DNA of 64,000 bases from Powellomyces hirtus (GCA_025526995.1 JAHLKG010000001.1:992001-1056000); one strand, 5' to 3'. Shown: positions 47,677-59,213, counted from the first letter of the stretch. The notes: generated from the letters alone by a model not told the origin. A program made the numbers and translations.

Positions 47677-50399
47677 ATGGCAGCTCTCATGATGCAGGGT
47701 GCGAACGAGATGGACATGCCGAGCAAGCAATCGGATGATGCAGGGCATTTTCTCCCACGGGTGCCGACCGCCACCTCCCGCGGACCAGCGCTTGTGCAAC
47801 AAGTCATTGAAGAGCCATCGTCCCATCCGAAACATCGGACATCCGAGTCCCCGCAATATAGATATACGGGCCGTTCAGGAATACCTGGAAACGTAGAGTT
47901 GCTTCAAACCATGCTTCGGGAGCGGGACTTGGAGCTGTTGCGTCTGCGGCATGAGAACTCGCTGCTGAAACAGGTATGGTAAATACAGAACCACACCGTG
48001 CCAACAAGCAGGAGATACATCTGATAAACCGCTGATTGCATTGGAAAGATAGAGCGACGACAACAGAAGGATATTGAGCAACTCGAATGGCACAGTGAGG
48101 AGCGTGTGATACACGCATTGCGTGATGAGGTTACCGGGTTGAAGGTAGCTTTTGGACAAGGATTGCTTCCAGTCAATGATCCCCACGGTAAATTTCAATC
48201 ATGTATCAGCACAAGCTGAAGCTCTACTTTACCCAACTCTCGTCCAATGCTCGCGAGCTTCGCCGTGTCAGGTGAGCTGTAAGATGGCACGCCATTTGCG
48301 ATTTCCCAAGAGTGCAGCCTACTAATTTGGTCAGTTTTTGTTCAAAACTTAACACTTGATAGTGAAGATCGACAGCGATTGAAAGAGCAAAACGACCGCC
48401 TAGAGAAGCTAGCTACCGATCGACATCTAGCAGAGCGGGAACAGTTGAACGACGAAGTTGAAGCTCTGACAAAGCGAGTTGCGCAACTTGACAGGATAGC
48501 GGGGGTATGACAACATGTCATCAAGGCGTGGGGCAGAAGATGGAAGGTTCCCACTAACAAACATGTCGCAACCCAGGATGCGGTCAGGCGGGCGGAGCTC
48601 ACCGAAAAGAACATGTTGATTGACAATCGGCACCTTCGAGCGCGAGTGCATGGTCTAGAGAAAGACATCACTGATTCGAAAGAAAAGTCGCACAAGCTGG
48701 AGGATGTCATCAAGGTATGCAACACATTGCACCAGTGCGAACGGTCGTTGCTGATCCATTTTCATTAAGGATCGTGAAAAAGAGATATGTTCATTGGAAA
48801 TATATCGGTACAACGCGGTCCATAGAAAGAACGATACTGTGTGCAAAAACTGTCAACATCAAGATGTAGACGCAAACGAGCGCAAACGCAAGGCGGATAT
48901 TAGCGGTTGGTTTCTGCACTGACTTGAGCTTGCTCGAACATTTTTGGCCGCGATCTCACGTGTAGTTTCCGCTAGGCAAGTTGCCTACTCTGCAGGTCCC
49001 AGAGATTGGCAATATAACCGCGACCACAGTGGAAGTCACATACCATCAACCATACAACACGAACGTCGGCGATCACATCGTCGAGTACACACGTCTTACC
49101 TTGTCCTATTCGTCTGATGCCCACATGCAGAGCGGTGTCCAGAAAATCGACCTACCGATAGTGGAGGCTGCCCATGATGGAGGTGCACATGCATATGACA
49201 AGCACAAAGGAGGGGATGGAAGAGCGGGGCACCAGAAGGTGGAAACCAATAAATCGCGGAAAAAGGCTAAAGAGCTGGGTCACGAAGCCAAATATGCTCT
49301 CCCTGGACGGGTATCACATGTGAAGGTTGGCGGATTGGAACACGGAACTCGCTACTACTTCCAGTTGCTAAGCGGTCATCTGGATGTTGATGGGACGCCG
49401 ACCCGGCCAGTCGAAGCAACAACAGGTAGCAACTACGATTTGAGCGCTTAAAGCCAAGAGGAGGTCAGCTTACCATCATCTGTACATTGTGTTCCTCAGC
49501 AGCGCGTCCCGGACCAGCGCCAAATACACAGGAAAACGAGACATCGTCTCGAGATGCTGCTCCCTCGACACCAAGCAAGCTCTCGGTCGAAAGACTCGCT
49601 GAAACAACGTTGCGTATCGTCGCAGACGTGAAGTCCAATGAGGAGCATGTCCGCAGGTACCGACTAGTCACAATGGAAACGACCAATCACGACACTAGGG
49701 ATAGCATAGAGGAAACTGGACGATCTGTGGAGACAGAGTTGGAGATTCCATGCATCACCGATCTCAATGATGAAGAGTTTTCCCACGTTGTGGAAGATTT
49801 GAAGATTGGGAGCTCCTTCTCGTTCAAATTCCAATGCGAAAATGACAGCGGGTGGTCGTCATTCAGCGAGTGGAGTGATCCCATTCTGATATGTGAGACC
49901 GAACATTCCATTCTCGCCATACACTGGCATCTCGCACGAAGCTGATCTACTCCTATTCATCATAGCTCAACTAACTTCGCCGGAGGAAGCACAACCGGAA
50001 ACTCGGGAACCGATTGTTGCTGAGCCGGACGACTCTGAGGTCATAAATGCTGGTAAGATTGAACCTTTTTAGCTTTCGCACCTGTCCCGCAGAATCTCAC
50101 GCAAAACTCTTCCCATTGATCCCAATTCAGCCGCCATCGCTCTGCCACCATCCCCATTGCCTCCTCTTGAAACTTCTAAGCCTGCTGTTCCTGCCCCGGC
50201 CGATGAGGAAACGCCGTCAGTTCCGACAACAGCGGAAGCCGAGGTTCATCCTCCCGAGTTAAGCGAATCCCTCGAGATGGGCAAGCTCAGCAAGGCGAAC
50301 TCCAAAACTGGCTCGAATCTCACGCTCGATCAGCGCGTGGAAAACATGCATCATGGTTTGCCAGCGCATTTCGAACCTCCTGTAAAAGTAGACGCTTAA
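47677..50399 (+). CDS. coiled-coil and fibronectin type III protein, unknown function
   Basis: Ten exons: 47677-47973, 48049-48144, 48210-48271, 48363-48504, 48577-48714, 48770-48905, 48976-49425, 49500-49892, 49966-50052, 50131-50399; 689 aa. I recognise no named family. Residues ~75-275 are coiled coil (LQTMLRERDLELLRLRHEN; RLKEQNDRLEKLATD). Two FN3-like beta-sandwich regions follow: ~295-440 (ITATTVEVTYHQPY; VGGLEHGTRYYFQLL) with a Lys/His-rich insert, and ~460-570 (SKLSVERLAETTLRIVADV; VVEDLKIGSSFSFKFQCEN; DSGWSSFSEWSDPI). The tail is acidic and Pro/Ser-rich. No signal peptide or membrane segment is seen, so the FN3 domains are probably intracellular, as in some cytoskeletal and ciliary proteins. 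Splice choices were made to keep phase. Confidence 0.75.
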
Positions 50400-50754
50400 T
50401 ACAAACCAAACACACGTTTGCTGGGTTTAATGCTGGCTCTTTCTTTTCTGATTTCTATTCCTCTCTGGAAGACAATGCTGCAAAAAGTTGAGCGATCTTG
50501 GGGCTTGCACATGCCACGTCATATGAGTCACGAAATGACGCAGAAACGCGGGAGACACAACACAATAGTTTTTCGTTCCGCGACCCCTGGATGCGGCACC
50601 CCATCCATGTAAAAAGTACGGTAGAATGCACTAAAGTGGGAAGTGCAATTCACCGATCAACTTGCCTGCTGCTACTGCTGCTCTGATCTATTGCCCACCA
50701 TAGTTGACATTTCGGGAAAGGATCGTTTAGGCTTGCTGTCGCGCGTTCGGTCGT
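50400..50754. other. intergenic region upstream of TSC2
   Basis: 355 nt between two plus-strand genes; presumably 3' UTR followed by the TSC2 promoter. Nothing further is recognised. Confidence 0.5.
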
Positions 50755-53700
50755 ATGGCAAATACTCTAGAACGTTTAAAGCAGAAGTTCAAGTCGCGCG
50801 AAGAGAGGGAGAGTGTCGTCGGGACAACAGACTCCTCAGCAGACGACCCGTTGTCCCAGCGCTTGTACAGCTTATGTTTCAAGTTGGACCCAACGGTGCA
50901 AAGCACCGAAACTGAGCGCTGTGAATCCATCAAAGAGCTGGCCTCTTTGGCACAGACTGTTGACCTTTCTGCTGAACTGCAAGATCTCTGGCAACTCATC
51001 GAACCTTTCGCGAGCACCACCGGACCGAAACAAACGCGGCATGCGGCCATACAGTTTCTTCGCGCCTGCGTCTTGTCCCAGCATGCTAGTGGAGACCTGT
51101 TTCGATTATCTCTATTCAGAACCATCGTGAGCGATGAATGGGGTCGGCAGGATTTTGATATTCGGTTACGAATGCTAAGAGAGCTGACGAACGATGGACG
51201 TGATTTACGAGAGGTCGAACAAGAAATTGGCGACAAACTGTCTCTCTGGCTCGATGCACTCGCCAACTCCAATTTGCCAGAAGGGGTTACTGAAGCCCGA
51301 GCAGCCAATGCACCACCGTTGTCGTCGTTTGATTTACTCACATCCTCATACCGCACCGCAGACCTAGTCTCGATTCGCGAGCTTTTGGCGCTTGTTGTCA
51401 ACGTCGTCAAGTTTTCCTTCATTTGTTTACAGGAGACTCAGATCACTGATCTGCTGAGGGCAGCGTGCTCCATTGCAGCGCGGACAACGGATGCGGAAGT
51501 CATTCACGCTGTCATGCTACTACTGGATGCGATTGTTCGATATGGCACAGTCCCTCTGGCGGCTTTGTCCTCGGTAACGAGGACACTGTCATTTGCCGTG
51601 AACATGAATGACTCATCGCAAGAGGCTTGGCAAATCATGCGCAACCTCCTGAAATCCCATCGAGCGCGACACACAATGGCTGAACTGTTCCGAATTGTTG
51701 ATCCATCTTCCGAAAAGCCTGCAACATCCGTATTGCAAGTTCGCGGCGCGGTGTTTATCATCAGCATGGCGAACTGGGGCTCGCAAAAAGTCAAATCGCT
51801 CTCATATTCATTCCGTTATCTGCTACCTTGCTTGCAACAAGCGACCCAGCTGGAGGAAGATATGGTTGATACAGAGATTTTGCTGTCGCTTCAGCAACTG
51901 ATATCCGAGTATAGGGAGAACCTTTCGGTCCTAGAGTGGGAAGCAATCGCGGACATTCTTGCTGGTATGAGTGGCCACTGGGACCCGAGAGAACCGCCGA
52001 AGACACGTACTTTGATGGACCTTCCTGAAAAGTCCGCAAAGGTTTCTTTGACCCCGAAGCCGCTGTTTTTCGAGCTGTTCAATGATATCTTGAGATCTCT
52101 AAGATCAAGCTTTCTGGACCAAGCGGGTGCGGTAACACCATGGTTCTCCAACGTTCTGTTCCGTCTCGGGCCGTGGCTCTCTGAAACGACAGTCCTGCAG
52201 TTTATTGAGCAATCCTGCAATGTTGCGTATTACCCGAGCTTCGCAGATTGGACTGCGGCACTTCTGAAACTGATAGAAACGTTCTATATATCTGACACTC
52301 GAACTGCAATTCGCAGTAGGATGCTTCGTCTCGTTGAGGATCGGTATACCCCAGCTTCTCTAATTGAACAAGAGGACATGTTCGACTCCGTGATACTTCC
52401 AATCATAAAGAATTTGCCTCGTGAATCGCATCCGCTTATCTTCACCGAAACATTGGATTTCCTCAAGAGCGTCGCACGAGACTGTGGTCAGAAGCAATTT
52501 GTTGCCATTGTCGAGGGCCTAGTGCAATGTGCCCTGAACACTGAGTCTGATGCAATTGCAAGCGTTCTCATGCTTGCTGAGCTGCTGTCGGCTATGGCGG
52601 CGCAGGCTGCTGTTGCAGTCAATCCGGGTACAGGCAACTTGCCGCCAGACATGTCCCTCCAAGCGACGGAAGTCATCTTCCAGGTGTTCGAAATCTGCGC
52701 GACAGAACGAGGAGGAGAGGGATGTCTACTGATTTACAAGTACCTTGTGAGAATACCAACTTTCCACAAGGCTCCGCGACCGGTGCGATTGGCCTGCATC
52801 AAGTACCTATTGGGCATGCGGTCAAACGCAAATTATCGAATATACATCCCTTCGTCGGCCACTCCCACCAATGCTGAGACTGAATTCAAAGGGAAAGCAG
52901 GATCCGTTCAGTCACCGGGTGAAGACAAACCAGAGATTCCTACCGGGGAAAGAACAAGACTATGTTTGTCTTTATCCTGCTTCAGCAAAACACGAAATGA
53001 AACTGACGATGCTGGTCCCAGCGGCAGAAGCAGCCAGAAGGAACTTCTGTCGCCCACCGTCAACACTCCCAGCACATGCTTGATACCGGTCGCCCAACAC
53101 GCGGCCGCCGTGATGGTGAACTTGACACGAGAGAAGGACTGGGAAGTCTATTCGTGCATTCTGCAGGGGCTTTCTACCCAGCTGTTGAACTTGCCCTTCT
53201 TTCAAGCTGCTGGGCCACAGTTGACGGTGCTCCGCGCCTTCTTCTGTGACTTGATTGTGAACGAGCGAGCCGCGGCGACCGTCAAAAACCTGCCCACAAC
53301 AGTGCGGAAGTCGGACATTTACCTGACCGCACTCAACATCCTCACGAGCCTGTTGGCGTATCGGCAGTTCTTTACGAAGCAAGATCAGGACGAAATGCTC
53401 ACTGCCTTCCAGACAGGCTTGTATCGGTGGCCAAGCGCTGCCAAAAACTGCATGCACGCTTTTACCCTGGCGTTACTGGAGCTACCTCAGAGCATGACGA
53501 AGTTGCTGCCGGGAACTCTGCTGAAAGTGTCGCAGATGATGTCAACAGCTATGGCGGTACACAACTTGGAGTTTCTGGCGACCCTTGCGCACTTGCCGAG
53601 TCTGCGAGTAAATTTCACTGACACGGATTTGAAAAGGGTGTTCGTTATCGCCTTGCAATACATTAACACCACCGTTTCATCACCCGCCACACCATCCTCC

Positions 53701-55608
53701 CCGCTTTCTCTGTACATTGTGCAGCTTGCCTATCAGGTTCTGCTTGCCTGGTTCATCACTCTGAAGCTCCCGGAACGGAAGAAATATGTTCCGTTCATCA
53801 TTCACTACCTGCTTCTCGGGAGCAACCGCACGTCGTCCGTCTTGGACGAGAATGTCGAACTCGTGCTGGACATGCTCATTCACAACTCATTTGCGGACTG
53901 TTGGTCGAAACCCGCAGACAGCGGGAAATCGCAGACGGACAAAAGTACAAAGTTACCCTCCCGCACATGGGCGCAAGGCAACTCTCTTCTCACTTCGCAG
54001 GTCTCATCGCAACCAGGTTGGATCAACGTGACTATTCGACGACCATCTGGCGTTGTTTCCCTGTCTATGCGCTTGGAAAATCCCCTCAAGTTCACAACCG
54101 CACCGATTCAACAGCTGGAAGCACCAGTGGTGTTTGAACAAGTCATGCGTCAAAGGCGGTCTTCGGCTGGGAAGAAAGACCGATTTGGCGAAGAAGGACC
54201 GTCCGTGCTGCGCCGACGAGACTCGGACGGCACGTCACACCAGCAGTGGAGAAAGCATTTGCGATCCACATCGCTTAGTTCCATCGCGTCCTTCCAAGCG
54301 GAACCTTCTAGCAGTCTGGAAGCTTCCCGATCGAGACTGGAGATGTCGCTTGGTGGTTCACCGGCCGAGAGCATCATTGCGGACTACTTCAGCGAAGAAA
54401 TCAGTAACATTCCGCGTCGCCCGCGGTCATCCTCTATATCATCTGCCTTCTTTCCAGAAGGGCTGGACCTCATGACGGCAAGCCCGAGTCCACGTTTTGA
54501 ACGCGCTAAAGATGACATGTCACTTAGTCAGTCCCCTTCCTTCTCGCAGCTGAAAGACAACGCCATCTCTGCTATCAGAAGCCGAGATGACACGCAGTCT
54601 ATTGACCCAGGCTTCGTCCTGGCTCAGTTCATCACATACCCGAACCTCGAATACAATGAGCCATCCATCCTCCTACCTGAGGATGACGTCTTAACGCGTG
54701 GTCTGTCTGTGCTCGACAGGACGCCAGTCGTTGATCTGCACAAGATTGGAGTCGTGTATGTCGGGCCGGGCCAAACTACAGAGTCGGAGATCCTCTCAAA
54801 TACCCATGGATCTCGTGCGTATGGCTATTTCTTGCAGTCCATCGGTCGCTTAGTGCGTTTGAAAGGCTGCAGAGACGTCTACACCGGTGGGCTTGACACC
54901 GCGGAAGATTTCGACGGCCGTCACGGCCTGTATGCCCAGGATGATCTGTCTCAGGTCATCTTCCACGTTGTCACACTGATGCCGACGCTCTCTCATGACC
55001 CGCTCGGGACCTCAAAGAAGCGACACATTGGCAATGACTTTGTCACCATCGTCTGGAACGAAAGCGGGCAAGACTATGCATTCGACACGATACCCGCCCA
55101 GTTCAACTTTGTCATCATCATCATCGAGCCTGCGGGTGGCCACCGAGTCGGCGCCGACAACACAACTCAAAACAGCAGCATTGAATCGCCCGCGTCCTCG
55201 CAAGCACCAGGATCTGCTGCCTACGAACACCAGAAAGGCTCCGACGCGTTCCACAACCAGTTCTTCAAAGTGTACGCCAAACACAAGGCCGAAATGCCCG
55301 AACACGGCCCGCTCTGCGAACCAAAACTCATATCGGGCGCCTGCCTCGCGAGTTTTGTGCGCCAGTCCGCCATGCACAGCAACATCTTTTCCCAGATCTT
55401 CCAACATAGTGGAAGCGACGACAGCCACACGTCCAATGCCCGTGAGCGACTGCGGCAGATCAAACGAATCAAAGGACGGGCCTTGAACATTGCCGGCCCG
55501 AACAAGGGAACGCCTTCCGATAACAACATCGCCAATGCCCAGGGCGGTGGTCATGTTGCCCCTGTTGACGAGCGAGAATTCAGGCTTGATTTTACCCGCT
55601 TCACGTAG
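50755..55608 (+). CDS. TSC2: tuberin (TSC2), RhebGAP subunit of the TSC complex
   Basis: One open frame of 1,617 aa from ATG to TAG with no intron needed. The first ~1,000 residues are alpha-helical and match the tuberin N-terminal and central regions (RYLLPCLQQATQLEED; DWEVYSCILQGLSTQLLNL). A Ser-rich linker (~1,120-1,260) resembles the phosphorylated region of tuberin. The Rap/Ran-GAP-like domain lies at about residues 1,325-1,500: HKIGVVYVGPGQTTESEIL, SQVIFHVVTLMPT, and the catalytic Asn-thumb helix HIGNDFVTIVWNES. TSC2 with TSC1 switches off Rheb and so TORC1. S. pombe has it, S. cerevisiae does not. The region 52,900-53,050 is diverged and could hide a small unspliced insertion. Confidence 0.95.
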   Translation: MANTLERLKQKFKSREERESVVGTTDSSADDPLSQRLYSLCFKLDPTVQSTETERCESIKELASLAQTVDLSAELQDLWQLIEPFASTTGPKQTRHAAIQFLRACVLSQHASGDLFRLSLFRTIVSDEWGRQDFDIRLRMLRELTNDGRDLREVEQEIGDKLSLWLDALANSNLPEGVTEARAANAPPLSSFDLLTSSYRTADLVSIRELLALVVNVVKFSFICLQETQITDLLRAACSIAARTTDAEVIHAVMLLLDAIVRYGTVPLAALSSVTRTLSFAVNMNDSSQEAWQIMRNLLKSHRARHTMAELFRIVDPSSEKPATSVLQVRGAVFIISMANWGSQKVKSLSYSFRYLLPCLQQATQLEEDMVDTEILLSLQQLISEYRENLSVLEWEAIADILAGMSGHWDPREPPKTRTLMDLPEKSAKVSLTPKPLFFELFNDILRSLRSSFLDQAGAVTPWFSNVLFRLGPWLSETTVLQFIEQSCNVAYYPSFADWTAALLKLIETFYISDTRTAIRSRMLRLVEDRYTPASLIEQEDMFDSVILPIIKNLPRESHPLIFTETLDFLKSVARDCGQKQFVAIVEGLVQCALNTESDAIASVLMLAELLSAMAAQAAVAVNPGTGNLPPDMSLQATEVIFQVFEICATERGGEGCLLIYKYLVRIPTFHKAPRPVRLACIKYLLGMRSNANYRIYIPSSATPTNAETEFKGKAGSVQSPGEDKPEIPTGERTRLCLSLSCFSKTRNETDDAGPSGRSSQKELLSPTVNTPSTCLIPVAQHAAAVMVNLTREKDWEVYSCILQGLSTQLLNLPFFQAAGPQLTVLRAFFCDLIVNERAAATVKNLPTTVRKSDIYLTALNILTSLLAYRQFFTKQDQDEMLTAFQTGLYRWPSAAKNCMHAFTLALLELPQSMTKLLPGTLLKVSQMMSTAMAVHNLEFLATLAHLPSLRVNFTDTDLKRVFVIALQYINTTVSSPATPSSPLSLYIVQLAYQVLLAWFITLKLPERKKYVPFIIHYLLLGSNRTSSVLDENVELVLDMLIHNSFADCWSKPADSGKSQTDKSTKLPSRTWAQGNSLLTSQVSSQPGWINVTIRRPSGVVSLSMRLENPLKFTTAPIQQLEAPVVFEQVMRQRRSSAGKKDRFGEEGPSVLRRRDSDGTSHQQWRKHLRSTSLSSIASFQAEPSSSLEASRSRLEMSLGGSPAESIIADYFSEEISNIPRRPRSSSISSAFFPEGLDLMTASPSPRFERAKDDMSLSQSPSFSQLKDNAISAIRSRDDTQSIDPGFVLAQFITYPNLEYNEPSILLPEDDVLTRGLSVLDRTPVVDLHKIGVVYVGPGQTTESEILSNTHGSRAYGYFLQSIGRLVRLKGCRDVYTGGLDTAEDFDGRHGLYAQDDLSQVIFHVVTLMPTLSHDPLGTSKKRHIGNDFVTIVWNESGQDYAFDTIPAQFNFVIIIIEPAGGHRVGADNTTQNSSIESPASSQAPGSAAYEHQKGSDAFHNQFFKVYAKHKAEMPEHGPLCEPKLISGACLASFVRQSAMHSNIFSQIFQHSGSDDSHTSNARERLRQIKRIKGRALNIAGPNKGTPSDNNIANAQGGGHVAPVDEREFRLDFTRFT

Positions 55609-56031
55609 TTCTTACCTGTGTATATACATCTTGCACAAAAGCTCTTTTTATACATATACCTCAGAATCCTGATAACATTGCATGCTTGGGTACCAACCTT
55701 ATTCCACTCTGACAGCCTTCTTAACAATCACATCTCATCAAAAGTCAAGCTCAACGCATAAATTAACCACCGTGATTTTCATTGTATTGTGTTACATGGT
55801 GGGTGGTGGTCTTTTGCTATAGACCACGTCAAGATCGACGTGGCCTTTGGTGAGTTTGTCCGTCTTTTGTCAAACATGTGGGGCGCCGCACGCTTCCCAT
55901 TGACGAACACAGAATGTTGCCGTTCACGAAACACTCACGTTTTTGAGGCACGAGACTTGAACAAATGCAACCGTGTCCGAGGAATGGGCGGAGATCATGA
56001 AGCGAAAGTTTACTTCTCACGTCTCAAGAGT
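55609..56031. other. convergent intergenic region, TSC2 / KEX1
   Basis: 423 nt between two stop codons; AT-richer than the genes. No feature is recognised beyond presumed 3' UTRs. Confidence 0.5.
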
Positions 56032-59005
56032 TCATCGGGGGGGATACCGCAAATTTCCCATATCTACACCTTCCTCTAAGTCTTCCGCCACAAAGAGCGC
56101 CTCCTCATCACCTTGCACTTCGTGCCAATTGCTGGCGTTTCTGCTCACAGGCATGCTTCGTCCACCGCGGATGCGGTTGACAATCTCCCGTATGGCCGAG
56201 AGGTCCATCTTGCCGCGCATGCGATATGCTCCGCATCCCAGCAGCCCGACCAACATTAGGATTAGCAAGACCGCGCCTCTGAAATCATTCAAAATTTGAC
56301 CATCAGCTTCAGCTACGTTCAAAACTGATACAGCTTCACCGCGTTTAAGACACTTACGCGTAGTAATGCCGTCCACCCGTGACTGGTGTTCCCTCCACCG
56401 GCGGTTTTTCTGACTGCTCGGGCTTGTTGGGCTGCAAGTCTTCTCCGGGCTGCACAATAGCCGAGGGCTAATGAGGGCGTCAGACACCTATGCCGTGGAT
56501 GAAGGGCCGGACAATCCGAAACTCACATCTATTACGACCGACTTGATGGTACTGGTGGCTCGGATGGCGCGGTTGAACAAGTCGAGAGATGCAAGTGGTT
56601 CGTCAATAGGTACCATGTGGCTCGCATTGTGGACCAGGACAAATGACAGATTCCGCGCAGTTTGATAGTATCCCTTCAGCTGATCCTCGACGAGCCAAGA
56701 CATCTGCGGTGCGTCCTGGTTTGCAAGAAGTGAGCCTTGATAGATGGTAGATGCTCGCTCCGTCGCTATACGTACCTCAAAGCCCTTCTTTCCTCCCCAT
56801 GTTAGTTCTGCGATCATCTCTTTGGTACCCATCCAATTGCAAATGAAGTCCATGTCTCCACTGATAATCATTTGTGTTAGGTATGATGCAGTGGTGAGTA
56901 GAGCGATTATAATCTTAATAGAATACCTGAATAGAGTAACTTCTATTTCGGAAAGGATGTCTGGCAGAAGCTAAGAACCACATAGGGGTAAGTAAGGATG
57001 CTGTACCTTCCAAGAAAGAACGTATAGCTTGCTTACTTTGTATGCAGGTGGACTGGGATCGTCGGTCATTGCTGAGAACACAGGGTTGTAGCACTCGGTC
57101 CATCTGCCCGCGTGAGTCACATGCAAAGCAGTGCGGACGTCTGCCCGCTATGGAAAACACCCAGCGAGTCAGCATTGACTTGGCCAGAATCGGTAGTCAC
57201 AGGAATTGAGTACCTGAAGATATGTTGTGGTCGCTTCAAGACCAGGAGGCCATCCCATGCCGCACCCGTCAGAAGGGGTCTTGTCGCGCAGACGAATGTC
57301 GTACATGTTCAAACACATCTTCCCCCTGCAATTGGCACTGTAAGCGATTGTAGGCGACAGCTTTGGTCTAAAGCAGATTATCACCCTTCTTTGGATTCCC
57401 CTTGCACTGCATCGACTATTCGTTCACAGCGATTGTCCTTGATAGTATCGCTCTTTTCCATAGCTGCTTTACATGCGTCCCAAGCCAGGTCAGCTGCTTT
57501 CTACAGAGTCGAATGAAAAAAGGTTTCTCTGGCCATAAGGATCACGCAAGCCTTACTTTGTATTTTGGGATTTGCAGAAGCCCATGAGCTTCCGAGTAAT
57601 CAATATACGCCCTGTACTGGAAGCAACTGCGCGTCAGCTGTAGCACTAGATCTCGATATGCTGAGTAAGAAGGAACTCTACCTGCCGCAACGGGTCTATC
57701 CATCCATTCCCGATGATCAATCCGCGCAAATCCATATGATGAGCCTGAAAACATGTGAGCAAACCAAATCAGTTACCGACAACTGAGCGAACACACCTGC
57801 GCGACGGTGTTTCGGTTTCTTTTCAAAATTTCATGCCCAACATATGGGATGTACTGCCCAGCATAACTTTCTCCCGCAAAATACATCTGTAGGAGGCGAG
57901 GTCAGAGGTTTGTGCCTTACTACTATTTTTCAGTACCGCAACGTTACTTGCCTCGGCTTTTTTGTATTCCGGGAAAGCAAAGAAGAAGTTTTCAAGGAAT
58001 CCAAGGAATTCAGTTGCTGCCTGGGTTTGTAATCTTGAGCAAAATGTCATGTCTTTCGGCAAAAGAGCCTGCAATACCTCTGTCTGAGTATGTGCAAACA
58101 CACCATTCGCGATAGAAAACCCGGTTCCCGCCGGTTGATCCACTGTTTTAAAGGGACGTAAGCAGACTTGATGCGGTGGGATTGGCATGGTGGAATGTAC
58201 CATAAAGCATGTTCGCATTGTGAACCCAGCTGTCCGGATTGACTTTGACTTTCCCTTTATCTGTGATTTTGAACGGCCCGTTTTCCAGAAGCATGCCATC
58301 CATACTATAGATCACGAAACGGTTGGTGAAGTTCGTAAATCACGATACAATGCAGTAGCTTACCTTGAGCTACATCCGCCAATAGGGACGTCGGGAGCGA
58401 CGTGAATATGTGTATCGGTAGTTTACAGTTGTTCAGAAACTTACCAGCCTGGTCCGCCATTGAACCATATGACCTAACAATCAGGTTGTATCAGCGCCCC
58501 GTCGCGGTCAGGAACGTGCACGCGTGCAGAGTACAGACCAGCTTGTCTCTCGGCTGATTGACCTTCGCTTGTATGAGCCAGAAGAATAGCATATGCTGCT
58601 TGGTATCACTCGTCGGAAGAAGCCTGGAGAACATGGTAAGAACGCTGCAGGCTCTGAACCTCACTGCACATGCTGCCAACACACCCCGAATGCATTTTGT
58701 ATGCATCTGCCACTTCAGGTGCCGCTTGCGGTAATTCCGGAACGTAGAAATCGGCCGCTGCCATTTGGAAAGACGTGCATTAAAAAGATGAGATCATTGA
58801 CATTGTCTTTCTCGTCGTGCTTGTCGCATGTTGTCATTCGTCTCAACACCTCTGCCGAGAGGCTCGCCAAGAAGGTGGCCGTTCCAGCGATGAGTCTCTT
58901 ACCACAAAACGAGGCGGCTTTTGCTAAGTCGCCTACACATAACAAAGCTACGATCAGAAGCCAGAGTGACATTGGGCGGGTCCATTCGGCGCTCATTGCT
59001 TGCAT
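56032..59005 (-). CDS. KEX1: Kex1-type carboxypeptidase (S10, membrane anchored)
   Basis: Eighteen exons: 59005-58903, 58757-58685, 58623-58539, 58473-58445, 58369-58364, 58304-58201, 58142-57952, 57886-57797, 57744-57682, 57616-57557, 57500-57385, 57325-57214, 57147-57037, 56970-56927, 56860-56776, 56715-56527, 56467-56358, 56278-56032; 605 aa. Signal peptide ([18 protein letters not shown]), then the Kex1 start [44 protein letters not shown], catalytic Ser in [10 protein letters not shown], Asp in [11 protein letters not shown] and His in [13 protein letters not shown] single membrane span ([17 protein letters not shown]) and an acidic cytosolic tail follow. Kex1 removes C-terminal Lys/Arg in the late Golgi after Kex2 cleavage. 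Exon 5 is only 6 nt; the intron after exon 7 appears to use a GC donor. Confidence 0.93.
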
Positions 59006-59213
59006 TTATGACTTGTGACGTTGGTGGAGATCTCCCTCAAACATTAAAGTAGCTCCACAGAACGACATGCGCGGCGGTGCTGAGTCAGCGGCTGTTAGTG
59101 TGGCTTGCGAGTATCATTATTAAGCTTATTTCTAGTATTCACCCTCCTTTTTGGCGGAACGTTCTTTCTTGTTCAACTTTTTTCGGAGGTAATTCCGGTG
59201 CGGCTCTTGGACA
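59006..59213. promoter_or_regulatory. shared divergent promoter, KEX1 / TTC27
   Basis: Only 208 nt separate the two divergent start codons, so the core promoters of both genes must overlap or abut here. No factor site is claimed. Confidence 0.5.
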
